From positions 8,683,501 to 8,747,500 of the forward strand of contig JAFFSR010000218.1 in NCBI GenBank assembly GCA_017163975.1: 64,000 bases of DNA. Reading direction: 5' to 3'. A model generated the notes under the pieces. The model was given only the letters and a program-made list of their open reading frames with translations. It did not search any database and was not told the origin of the DNA. The stretch's first letter is position 1. The number at the start of each line of letters is the position of its first letter. This DNA is from Anastatus disparis (lineage: Eukaryota; Arthropoda; Insecta; Hymenoptera; Eupelmidae). Below are positions 50,160-62,444 of this stretch, piece after piece. The position numbers and the translations under genes are program-made.

Positions 50160-53100
50160 ACAGGTATGAATAAATTTTTAAAAGAAAATAATTCCATTTT
50201 TTTCGATTATTTTAATCTTGAGATCGTAAATCATAAACTATTGTAACAACACGAACATTTTTATTTATTTTTATTCATTTTGAATCTTTCATTATTTCAC
50301 AAAGTTTAAAATAAATTACGTACATTAACACAATGAATAATTACTGCTAAGTAAAAATTTCCTAAAATATCTCATTAAATATTTACGAAAGTTGGAAATT
50401 CTTTTATTTTGCTTAAATTGAAATGATATATACTTAATGAAAGAATAGTGAATTTTCGTGCCAAATATGCTAAAACTAAATGAGCATTACATGCTCCCAA
50501 GTATAATTTAACATTAACTGTGCCAAAAATGTATTTACCACAAGCTCCAAAAGAACACGGAGAAAAAGAAGTTAAAGGCATTAAGCCAAAATGTCAAAAC
50601 GGAAATTCTTTTAAGTTAAGGAAATATTTATCGACTCTAAAGTTACTCAAAATTTTCTGTATCTTTGCAGCTTGTAAGCTTTAAACGTCGATGAACGCTT
50701 TAAGTGGTAAATCTTATTTACGTGTCAATATGGTTATCGTTTTAATTCTCCTGAAGGCAGGAGCACGGAAAGAGAAAGAGATAATAAACTTCTACGAAGT
50801 GTCTGTTTAAGCTTGTATTATATATAAGCATACGTATGGAGAGGTATGTAGAGCAAACAGTGAAAATTAAAATGAACGAAGACACGAGACAAGCCGTAAA
50901 GTTTAGTGGATAAATAAAAAATAAAATATTTTATATTTTCTTTCCGATTTTTGGACATATTTTCAGTAAATGTACGGACTAATTTTTATTTTTTAATGTA
51001 GGTTACTTCATCTTTGATATGTAAAGAACCGTGAACGCAATTATTCGAGTGGAATATGTAAACTTTTTTTGAATAGCTTACGAGAAACTTTCTTTTTTTA
51101 TTTTAATTTAAATAATGAAAAATTTAATAAAGTTAATTACTCGTATTTTTACTCTTAATTTAAATATAAAAGTAACAAAAAAGTATGCTTAAAATTTCTT
51201 TGTTCTTTAATTTTCGTAAAAAGTAATCTAACGAAAAAAATGACATTATTTAATTTAAGCCCTTATTTTATGTTAGAACATAAAAGTGATAATAATTCAA
51301 AAGATGATAATAATTTTCTTTTGTCATTCGCAAAGTCCTCTCGTAAAATAAATCAATAAGCATTATACATTCCTTTATTTTACAAAGTAAATATAAAAAT
51401 AAAATGTGATCGAAATTTTGAGTCTGTATAACATAATCCAGGCATAAATTATTTGCTTGTAAAGAGCTAACAATCAATAAATATCATCGCTAATATATTT
51501 TGTACATTTTCCACTCTAAGTTATTTCGCGTAAATGCTGTGGCATTAATGTAATATCGTACTAAATTTGAATACTAAAACTTTCAATTTAAACTGTTAAT
51601 AGAAATTCTCGTTTGTTTAACAATACGCGATAGCTTCAGAATTTGGTACTGCATGTTAAGTAAGTTTTTGATCCTCAGTACGACATGGTTTCAAACATAT
51701 TTTAGGACTATTAACGCGTAAGTAACTTTCTTTCGAAAATTATATTTTACACGTGCAAGGACGTAAGCTGAATATTGGAATAATTTATTGTTGGAGAAAG
51801 ATTAAATGTAAACAAAAATAATTTTGACTTGAATAAATATAATAGCGATATACCATAAATCTATTATCATAAATAAACATGATTAAATTATGAATGGCTG
51901 CTGGAATATACAATGTAATACACATATTTGTTTTTAAAGCATTTTGGGAAGGACGAAACTCTCGGGGTTTTCCCAATTATTTTTTATTACGCCTGAACGC
52001 ACCTAACGACGAAAAGCATTATTAGCTTGACGGCGTCACTTCTCATCAAGCAAGAGAATAGTTTGGAGTAGCTGTAACGAATGGTCTAAAAAGTTTTATA
52101 GTTAAGTTCACTTTTATTTAAGTGTCCAATTTTTCTCTATGTTGATGTTGTTCCTTATTCCTACTTATCTTCTATTACTCTGTTTAATTTGTAATATTGT
52201 GGATGTATATATTGACAAAGTTTATTGATATACAGGTGGATCAACCTTATAAACTTAATCAAACGAAAAGTTAAAATTATTAATTTTGTATTTTTTACAA
52301 TGGGTACAAAAAAGCTAATCATACTTATTACACTAATCATTTGGGAATTCCGTCAATCCAATTATATCATCATTAGTTTTATCATCGTCATAAATTTTAA
52401 ACCTTCCCTTTTTACAAAATGGCTTTGTTTGCTTGTTGTAAAGTTTATTAAGCCGAAATAAAATGAAGTCGTTATTAAAGTTCAATTGAAACGTAAAATA
52501 TGCATTCAAGGACTTCTTTTACACAAATTAAATTGGTTAGAAGTATTTATTACATGGTACTTTCAAGAAGCTGAAAGCTTATTATTAAAAAGAAGTCTTT
52601 GAAAAATATCTTTTATATCATGAATTGTTTCTTACGTCATTGCTTAATGAATTGTTTTAACAATATTTTACTCCATTACATGCAGTACCTACATTTACAT
52701 CTTGTTAAAGTAAATATCGCTTTAAGTTTTTTTCTTTTAAATCTTGACAATAAAAATGAAATCCTATCAAAGTAACAGTGTTTACTCAACATCTATGAAA
52801 CGCGCTAACTTCCTTTTGAACTTTAACCAGCTTACGTACTTAGAGAAATTATTCATTAGACTACTCCACAAATTGTTTGGCAAGTTCGTCTTATGTTTGA
52901 ACAGGTGTTGTAATTTCTTATCTTTGATTTTGACGATTCAGAATGTTCTGGGTTATCTTTATAAAAATTTTCGTGTAGTTTTCAGTGATTTAAAACGAGA
53001 ATCAAATCTTTGGATATTCAAATTTATTCTTCAATTACCCGGGATTGAATATATATTAAATTCTTTCAATAACAAACTTTTTGTGTGTTATTCTCCTTCT

Positions 53101-53190
53101 CGCGCATCTAAACTTTTTTCATTCCTTTCTTTCTGGCCTCCTTTTTTTCTGAACCACGAAAATCAAGCCATTTAGTCAACATATATACAG
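50160..53190. other. Mostly featureless; one unusually long ORF
   Basis: The + strand frame 52744-53175 is open for 143 codons from ATG, long for sequence this AT-rich, but shows no recognisable domain, signal peptide or flanking splice logic. A TATATATAAG box at about 50819 is followed by a 13-codon frame and AATAAA by 50918, too little to call. Otherwise AT-rich with nothing recognised. Confidence 0.35.
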
Positions 53191-53194
53191 AAGC

Positions 53195-53645
53195 ATATAA
53201 AAGGATAGACTGAAAAATATCAATATCAGCACAACATTTTTCCTGTACACACAAAGAGGCCGACGTTGCAACAGCCTCCGACAGACCTGCATCTACGTCA
53301 TTTAGTCCGCGACCTTCTGACCTGAAAATCTGTAGAGCGCGCACAGAAACGTTTCATACACACCTACATATATGTATACTCGTATACGTATATAGATAAG
53401 CAAGAAAACGAGACAAGTGAGGTAGTAGAGAGAAGAGAGAGAGAGTGGAAGAACCGAGTGGATGATCGATCGACTACAACTCCTGGACCAGTCTGAACTC
53501 CGCGCGATTCATGAGATGTTTGTGTATGTGAGCTGGTGAATGTCTACGTGTACGTATGCGCGTGTGCATGTTTACTGTGGGTGGCCGGGAGGGTGTAGGT
53601 GTATATGATAGTCTTTATGCACCCTAAAACCGTGTACTTTTTTTT
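53195..53645. promoter_or_regulatory. GC-richer, GA-repeat-containing island; candidate distal promoter or 5'UTR
   Basis: About 450 bp of clearly higher GC and CpG lie in an AT-rich desert. The island holds a GA tract (53426-53452), ATCGATCGA (53465), GCGCGATTC near 53503 and TG/CG-rich words to 53620. The composition matches the kinase promoter block at 27.9-28.1 kb. A 78-codon - strand frame ends inside it. It may serve a distal transcript of the kinase on the - strand or an unrelated gene. No start site is assignable. Confidence 0.35.
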
Positions 53646-54514
53646 CTGTCTACTTTTTAAACATTTTAATTGAGCTAGTTTTAGAAAATTGATGCTTTTG
53701 AAATTTTTTTTTTATGAAGCACTGAATAAAATTATACAATGGCAAGAAATTTCATTCAAACTACTCTATGAAAAAAAACTTATGAAGCTGTAATGTTGAA
53801 AGATAGATGCACATATTGTTTTATAGATTTTTATTTTGTTTCAAAATTTTTATTTCAAAGTATTGTCAAAACATATGTACTACTTTTAAAGTTATTTTTA
53901 AAAACAAGTGTTATGATAGTAAATTCTTATAGTATTAAAAATAAAAATTTATTATTATCAATTAGAAATAAACTATGGCAAAAAATTATTGATGAAATTC
54001 AAAAATTTAATTTTAAGATCAAATTTTGTCTGAATAATGTTGAAGAAAGACTTTTTACTTGAAACTGTAGAGCTGAAAATTATCAACTAAAATTATATTC
54101 ATATCTTATTTTACTTAGTAATAGGATGTTATACTAAGGACTACAACTCTAAAGTTTCTAAGAATGTATTCAACCTTTACTTTATCTAACAAGTAAACAA
54201 GTTTGTATGTTTAATCATTGCAAGTACAAGAAAACTACCCACCCTAAACCTTGATTACAATCCGTGATCAGAATAAGACAACACACACTTTTCTTTGTTT
54301 GGAAACTTGATTCATTTAATAAGTAAATGTCTTTTTTTACGATTTGACATTTAAAGTGTATTTCTTTTTTCCAAGCTTGTTATAGACTTTTTTAAGAAAA
54401 TAATGATTTTCTTAATAAATATTATTTTAGTAAATTTTATTCAGTTAAATCACGTTCAATGTTGTGGACAAAAAATTTGCATGGCTGACTTTACTCTGAT
54501 ATTATCTACTGAAT
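53646..54514. other. AT-rich stretch, nothing recognised
   Basis: An 89-codon + strand frame near 53.8-54.06 kb is rich in Lys, Asn, Phe and Leu, as expected from composition alone. No domain is seen. Confidence 0.4.
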
Positions 54515-54711
54515 ATTTTTTAAATTTTATTTCGCTGTATTTATGTTATTATTGCGATGTTAATTAGCGACGGAGGTCGTCAGTGTGTTTGTAAACAAAG
54601 CACATGTAATGTACAGTTATGCTTGTATCAATCGGACGCCGAGAGCAGGATTCAAACTCGAGACCTCAAAATTATGAATCTATCGCTCTACCGAATGAGC
54701 CACTGGCAACC
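54515..54711 (-). repeat. tRNA-derived SINE, single-headed copy
   Basis: Minus strand: GTTGCCAGTGGCTCATTCGG (A box region), TTCATAATTTTGAGG, CGAGTTTGAATCC (B box), the body GATTGATACAAGCATAACTG, then GTGCTTTGTTTACAAACAC, and the tail ATACAGCGAAATAAAA. It stops just upstream of the A box with no 5' extension, which defines the unit length at about 197 bp. Confidence 0.85.
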
Positions 54712-57700
54712 TTTTATCTACTTCAAATAATCATAATTTGAAACAAAAATCTTTATTTCCACTGCAAATAATATGGTTCAGCTATCAAATTTTTGTTATG
54801 AATTGATATTTTAAAATTATATTGTACAATTTCAGAATATTATTAATATAAAATTAAATTAAAAAATTAATAAAAATTATAATTTGATTCAATTTTTTAA
54901 AATGTTTTTTCATTATAAATACAATATGTATGGACTTTTTTTTATTAAAGATTATTTAGCATAATTTGGCTATAATATGGTTAATATATGTGGACGATTT
55001 TTGAACGTAAAAAGCATTTTATTAATAGCGTATTTACGTATGATGTTTTACCGGGGTCATTAAATTAATAATTGATCATTTGAAGCTTATAAAATAATTT
55101 TTGTTTTTGTATTTGAAAATGAAAAATACCTACTATATACCTCGACTACTCCACTATCTTACAAAAAAATATCAAATTAATTCGAACCACAATTTAAAAT
55201 TCAATATCATCTTTACTTCTTGCATTTTCCTCTCACTAAAAGCATACGTATCTTCAACCGCATGAATAGAGTACGTAGAAAATAGGTTTTGCATAGTTGT
55301 TAGAACGACAAGAACGACAAGACTTATTATAATGTCTCAATTGAATTCTCAAACATAATCACATTTGATTTTGTACATTCAGCAATGAACAGATTGGAAA
55401 TTTCTTGTGTGCGAGTCTCGGATGATTGGATGACTTTGAGAATTAATTAATCCTTAATGCCATATAGCGATTAGATATGATGAAGTTTGTGGCATTGAGC
55501 GGAAGTGGATCTTAATTTATTTGTCAAAGTATTGTGTATTGTGTATTGTAATCTCATACAAATGACGATTTAAATTGCAGATTGAAAGGGACGTAACATT
55601 TGAAATAATTGTTAATTAACAGGTACAAATAGCATAAGATTTTATTTTTCATATAAAACCATATGAATATTATTCAAGGTAATTCTTTACCATTTTTAAA
55701 AGATGCAGAAAATTCTCAAAAAAAAAATTTCTGTTTAGACTATACAAGATTTATTTTGATCTTTTTGCATTTGGCTGAATCGAATGAATTTTCGAGTAAA
55801 AGTTATTTCAAAACGTTTGTTTTTACAAGCGATTATATGCAAACTATGTGATTCCAAGTAGTAATAACAAGATAAATCCCTCTAAAAACTGCAGATAAAT
55901 TTGATAAAAAAATAGGACATGAAAGGAAGGATCTTATACTTTTCAATGATCAAAAGAAAAGTATATGCCATCGAACATATGAAAGAGATTTAATATACAT
56001 ACGCACACGCATGATTAAAATTGTGATCAACAAAACGCAAAATTTCTTTCTCCAAGTTATAATCTAATAATAAAATTTAAAATAATAGATCATTAATTTT
56101 TATGCTCATTACAAAATAAGATTAAGATAAAACGAAACTTTGAGTGAATTATCATTCATAAACTGAGAAAATATTTTCAAGTCGAAATTAATTAAATATT
56201 TTTTAAAATTTATAAATATATTTAATATAATCATTATAAGTATATTTTTGGTAATAATTTAGAAAATATTTCATATAAGGACTACATTGACTTTAGAATC
56301 CGCAAAGAATCACCCAAAACGTAAAAAATGAAATTTTAATGATATAATTAAACTAATGTTCTACAAGCATCTACTATTGTTTAAACATAAATATGTAAAT
56401 TAAAAATAATACTTCAAAGGAAAATTAAAATTTATCTCGTTTGGATTTCGTAATAAACAATATTTAATTACAAAAAGATTGCATACTATTCTTTTATTTT
56501 TTAATAAACTTTGAAATACAATACGAGCATAGTCTTTATAACAAAATGAAAACGATATCTGTACCTCTTTTCTTCTTTAATGTTTTCTAGAAATAGAAAC
56601 GATGTTATGAGTTCTCTTTGAATAAATATATTATTTATTATAATATCTAGACAAAGCAAATATCAATTTCATTTATTCATCCTTTTCTTTTGAGATGATA
56701 TTTCTTTTTATAAAAACGATATAATAACGTTTGACACTATTTTTTGCAATATTTATACATTAAAAACAAATTTCCTGTTCTTATTTATATGTTAAAATTT
56801 TGCCCTTGACAATATTTAAATTTTTAAAAACATTTAAAATACATAAATTTCAGATTTCGCATCTTGACTTATAAAATAAAAAAATCTCTTTCAAGTTGAG
56901 CCTCACACGGCTTAGATGATACACGATTTAATATTCTGAAATATTTATCTTTGCTTTAACAGTCTATCACCTTAAGTCTCAGTGAAGACATGGCATTAGG
57001 GGGTTAGCATTTTTCATATTTTTGTATTCAGATTTGAAATATTTTTGTTAAAAAGTTGGATATCTCTGAAGTAATGTTAGACTATTTGATAAAAATTTGC
57101 ATCAAATATACGATAAAATATTAAGATATTATAATATTTTACTTAATAAATTAAAGGTAATTTATAAATCTTAAAATTTCTCAAGAATTAACGAGATAAA
57201 TTATCAGTTATTGCAATCATTCATTAAATTATATTTTAATCAATAAAAAAATTAAAAAAAAAAACTGATACTCATTTCCTAAATTTTTGTTTAAATTGAT
57301 AAGATGATTGTAGCAAGTCAAAGCATATACAGAACTTGAAAAAGACAGTGAACTTCATATCAAAACATTGTCTAAAAAAAATCAATATATTGCTCCAACT
57401 TATGACTACAACTTTACCAATCGCACCAAAATTTCAACCTGACTTTTTTTTCACTATCACAAGCTAATAAGAAAAGATTTACTTGGTTCTTTAATTTCCA
57501 ATAAAATTGTGTAACTTCAATTTACTATTAATGCACAATCGGTAAAATCTAATATAAAATTTAATTATTTTAAGATTATTGGCCATTTGGCTTTGATATA
57601 ATCAAATTTTTATTATCTTCATATTACAACAGCATTAAATGAAATTGCTTTTCTTATAACAATCAATAAATAAAGAAATAACGAGTAAATGATCAATTCT

Positions 57701-60700
57701 CCAGAAACAATCAATCAATTTTAATTTATATACTTGCTACCCCAAATCTTCCCTGAGCTTTTTTTTCCAAGAATAATCTTTTAATGTGCTTAATGCAACA
57801 TATTCATTTTGTGCCGTTGATATTTAAAATTCAAAAGATGCTTTTAAACTTTACTCATAAGCTTTTCTTTCAAGGGAAAGAAAATAGAGCTAAAACTCGC
57901 ATCTTCTTATCTCCGATACAGTAGCTTTTACTACGAGTAAGAAGAAAAAAAACAAGAGAGGAAAAAAAAAAGAAAAATAAGATAAAAAGACGATACTGTT
58001 GTCGATTCTCGTCACGTTCAAGGGCTAATCTTCTCTTTCCTTTTCGACGATTATTCGCTGCTGTAAGCTGCATGTAAGCGATATTTAATGGCATGAAACA
58101 TGCAAGTACGGTCATCGGTTTACGTTTTCTCTTATCTACTCTTATTTGCATCTTTTTGAATTTTCTTTCGGACCATATATTTTCCATAATGGCCTTTTTT
58201 TGCTGAATTTGTAAATAAACCATTTTTTTTAACATTTTAGATATTAATCATATAATATTTTTAAAATTATTGTTCAGAAAAAATTTTTTTATTATCAGAG
58301 ATTATTCAAAATGAATATTTTAAAATAATATTAATTGATTTTTCTAATAATTTTAATAGTTTAAAAAACTGGAAATTTTGAAATTTTTCATTTTTTAATA
58401 TCTGAAATTTTATTATTAAAAAAAAAATTAATTAAAATAAAAATAAAGTTTTTGTTTGGTAATACTTTATTTGAACTGAAAAAATATTAAATATGCAAGA
58501 ATGCCTAACGAGGTCGCGATATTTGCGTTGTACGTATATTTAAATATAATTTTAATATCGGAAAAATTTTAATTTCAAACTACGATTAAGCGGGTAAAAA
58601 TTTATATACGTTTATAAAATTTCATAAAATGTTTCTTTGAACGATGAAAGGCAAGCTAATTTTCAACGCCGAGCTTTGCTTTTTGTCCAAAGCTCGTTTA
58701 TTACTTTTCTTTACCACTGGTGGAAATAACGTTTTTAAGTAAACTGATATTTTTTTCTTTATTTTGAATGTAAATCATTGAAAACTGGTGTTTTCTAAAT
58801 CAATTATGGCTATGTAAGGGTAATTTATTTTGCATAGAAAATAAACAATATTTTTAATATATACATATAAATAGAGTGGCTTAATCATTCATTTATCAAG
58901 TGAATGATTCAAATGAAATTCAAATTTTATTGTTTTATTAACCAAATAATAAAAAATCAACCTTTACTTTTAGTAACGCTTAACCTTGAATTTCCTAAGA
59001 AAAATTTAATTTGCACAAGCGTTCAATTGAAACTTTATATTTAATTTAGTCCCCTTAACTTCCTTCTAGATTCCATGAAAAATATACTCATGAATGAGCT
59101 GAATTTTTTTCATATAAGTGTACTTGTGCCATTTCTCTTAAGTCAACATTGAATGTTTGAATTATCACTTATGCCGTATATAGTTGAAAACGTGTCCTTA
59201 AGCGTTTGATATATAAGCTCACAACGTAAGGAGAAAAGTTAGTTCGGTTGAGTGAAAATTATTATCTTGAATTATGAAATTGTTATTATAAATTTTATTT
59301 GAAATCGTATTAATATGAATATAATGTTAGCATTCCTTCATCGTTATGAAAATTGAACTATAGTAAATTTTTAGTTTAATAAAACATAAATTTTCCATAA
59401 TTTTTAATTAAATATTATTAATAAAAATTAAATATTTAAAGAAATAATTGTAAATGCTATTTATTTCATCAAATAAAGTAATTTAATAAGACCATCAGTT
59501 CCAGCTTATAATGTAACCCGTACTTTTAATAAGCTCAGAAATTTAATATAATTATGTTATTTACTAAGAAATGTAAACGTTGTTATTTCATTATAACAAA
59601 TATTACAAGTTTATTAATAAATAATGGTCTCTGCTAAATTCAAATAGAATTTCCCATTGCGTCACGTAATCAAACATATTTGAAAGCTGCTTTAGCAGTT
59701 GCGATACCATTACGTAAGCTTGGATTTGTCTAATTCCTTAGCAACTATACCAACGTACCCTTCTACATACGACATGTGAAATTGAAGAGGCATTAAGGTA
59801 CTGCATAAAGCTTTGATGGAGGCGTTGATACTATTATAAATCGTATAAATTGTAAACTTATATGAAAGCTCTTTTCTAAAAGGCACGTACTAAGATAAAT
59901 ACATAATGTTCATGTAAATAGATTATAAAGATTTATTTTAATTACATAAACTCAAATATATTGATGTCTGTTTAAATGAATTTCCCAAAAAATAGTTGTT
60001 TAATATTACAAGTTATAAAGACTCTTCAAGTAATAGTTTGATTTTTTTTAAAAATAATTCATAGACTTTTATTAAAGATATAAAAATGTAATAAATATTT
60101 TGATGATAAATTATCTTACCGCAACCGTGAAAAAAGAATTTTATTCCCAACGTCAAGCTGAAACAGAAAAAAATGCATTTTGAATATATATTAAAATTTA
60201 TATTCATTTTAATAATCAAAATTCAACATTGCTTATAATGCGGACAACGTTTTCGCCATAAATTTTACTATTCTAAGTACCTATAAACATAACGATATCG
60301 TTTTATAAAAGTAAAATATTTTTTCCATAAATTCATCTCTGTTAATGCACGCAAGTACGCATTTCAATGGCCATACTAAAACGTGTACGTCCAAACCGTA
60401 TGTTGCATTGCGTAAATCTATAGGTTTAAATTTCCTCTCTTTTATTTGAATATTCCTTATGTTTGACACGTGCACATTTGTTTCGCAGTTGTCAGAATAG
60501 TGCGCAGATAGGTAAAAAAAATTCTTTATTAGAAAGCAAAACGGAAAAACCCAATATTTTGATAATAAAACGTAAAAGGGAAAAACAATACAAAACAATA
60601 TGAAAGTAGCATCGAAATAACAAGATAAAACCGTAAGATTATTAAACACAGTACACGTGCTTCTAGAAATAAACAAACATACACGTGCACAAAATTCAAT

Positions 60701-61226
60701 TTATAGGTTTTATAGGTAATCCATCTTTTTTCTTTATGTTCTTCTTTTTTGATACTCTGAAATGCGTGTGCAACTGAGAAAAATGTTGATCAATCGATAG
60801 CGGAAGTTTATTAAGAAGTTACTTGACGTGCTTGAAATAAAATAGTATTCAATCAAAAAAAATTAAGAGAGAGAAGGAAAAGTTATTATTATTATTATGA
60901 TTATTATTGCAGAAAAATATATAAAAATTTATGAAGGTTACGTGCGCATACATTAATGTCTCCATTTCTATGCAAATTTTTTTAACGTAGGTGTGTAGTA
61001 TGTATATTTTTCATTTAGATGAAACAAATAGGAAGAATCGTAAGAATAGCTTTGAATAATTTTTATAAATTAGAAAAAATAAAAAGTTATAGAGGAAAAG
61101 AATTTACGAATGAATTGTAATTCTTAACTGATTTATTATATTTGTGGTATTTTATAGTAAGATTTGTAATTAAAGGCTTGTGTGTTATTAACATCAATTT
61201 ATTATTTAAGGAGATATAAAAGATAT
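54712..61226. other. Long gene-poor AT-rich stretch
   Basis: No gene is recognised over 6.5 kb. Two minus-strand frames are long for this composition (121 codons ending 57870, Lys/Arg-rich; 131 codons ending 60281, hydrophobic), but neither shows a known domain. A TATATAAG at about 59210 is followed about 27 bases later by AGTTAGTTCGGTT, a fair TATA plus initiator arrangement, yet the first ATG downstream (near 59275) opens only five codons. Confidence 0.35.
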
Positions 61227-61490
61227 GTTAGAAATTAAAGTTTATGTAAAAATCGTCAAAATAAGTTAGTTATGGTATAAGAAAACTTAAAATTGAATGT
61301 TTTACAGGGGATAAAAAATGTAAAAGAATATCAAATTTTTTTTGCCCATACCTAGCTTATTTTGATGATTTTTAAATAAACTTTAATTTTCAACAATATT
61401 TTTTAAGCTACCTACAGTTGCACCAAAGATATTGAAATTTTAGTCTTTCGTGATATCCCAAGTTGATCAAAATTCTTGACCGGCAGTGTA
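61227..61490. mobile_element. Tc1/mariner-like long-TIR element, left end lost
   Basis: Reading inward from the right end (- strand): TA, then CACTGCCGGTCAAGAATTTT, a typical Tc1-type terminus, then about 150 bp to a block that pairs with the left arm. ATTAAAGTTTATTTAAAAAT and CATCAAAATAAGCTAGGTAT (right, inverted) match ATTAAAGTTTATGTAAAAAT and CGTCAAAATAAGTTAGTTAT (left, from 61227). The matching left terminus is absent, so the element is truncated or strongly decayed on that side. There is no transposase. Confidence 0.5.
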
Positions 61491-61958
61491 AATGTGTTTT
61501 AAATATTCCGCTCAATATTTGTTTTAATGCAAGGAAGGAAAATATAAATTTTTGAAAACACTATAGCTCAAAAATGCTCTTTCTTTTCAATATGAGTAGT
61601 TATTTACAGTACCGTGAAAAATTTTATTTCTATATTTTTACTTATTAATATATTTTTTTTTAAATATAGAGTTTTCCCATGTATTTTGAATAATCTTTTA
61701 TAAATTAATTAAAAAATAATAAAGATAAAATAATAAATTGTAAAGATAAATGTTGCTTACTAAGAGAGTATTACAACACCGAATCATTGATTTTGTTCAA
61801 ACTTTGAGATAAGTTTTCAGATGATAAAATATGGAAAAAGCTGAAGTTATAGTCATAAATACTTAATATTTCCCTAGTTACAGGCGATTAAAGAATATCA
61901 CTAAAAAAGTTACTAGATTTTTGAACGCATATAGTTCTTTAGTATTGGTAGCTAGAAG

Positions 61959-62444
61959 CTTGAAACTTTTTTTAAATGAAAGCTGAGCTAAAATCCTTTC
62001 GAAATAGTAGTTACTGCATATCAAAATATGATTTTTCGCCATACCCAGCCCGAAAGCACAACTTTCGTCCCGGTACCGAAAAACAAAAGTTGTATTTTCG
62101 GCCCGGGTATGGCGAAAAATAGCATACACACCACGGGAGGTAAAATGGCGAGCCCATAGCACATATTTGCCACCCTCGCCTTCGGCTCGAGGTGGCAATT
62201 ATATGTGCTATGGACTCGCCAGTACTTTACCTCCCTTGGGGTGTAATATACTATTTTTCCAAAGTTACAATGTAATAATGATTGGACCTGAATTTTCTTT
62301 TTAAAACATAAATTAATAATAAAAGCTGAAATTGAGTCCAATCTTTATTGCGCTGTAACTTTGGGAAAAAAATATATTTTGATATGCAGTAATTACTATT
62401 TCGAAAGGATTTTAGCTCAGTTTTCATTTAAAAAAAGTTTGAAG
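61959..62444. repeat. Multi-hairpin element: 72-bp outer inverted repeat enclosing three long hairpins
   Basis: The outer arms 61959-62030 and 62373-62444 match in inverse with about four mismatches over 72 bp. Inside, three hairpins stand in series. Hairpin 1 is 62031-62120 (arm ATTTTTCGCCATACCC). Hairpin 2 is about 62122-62251 (arms with CATAGCACATAT and ATATGTGCTATG, closed by a C(TTCG)G loop at 62179-62184). Hairpin 3 is about 62259-62364 (arm CCAAAGTTACA). Hairpins 1 and 2 are GC-rich against an AT-rich background. Overlapping 106-codon minus-strand frames are by-products of the palindromes. The family is unknown; it may be a foldback transposon or a terminal-repeat relic. Confidence 0.85.

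Noticed and set aside
50816..50920. TATATATAAG box, then a 13-codon ORF, then AATAAA: a miniature gene
   Set aside because: All three elements are expected by chance in AT-rich DNA. No splice or coding signal supports it.
53418..53428. TGAGGTAGTAG, identical to the first 11 bases of let-7
   Set aside because: The match stops after 11 bases and runs into a GA repeat. No complementary star arm lies within hairpin distance, so it is not a let-7 gene.
59208..59295. TATATAAG plus initiator-like AGTTAGTTCGG, then ATG opening MKLLL
   Set aside because: The frame stops after five codons with no donor to extend it into a secreted protein.
61878..62341. Two 106-codon minus-strand ORFs
   Set aside because: They run through the arms of the multi-hairpin element and arise from the palindromes; no protein family is recognisable.
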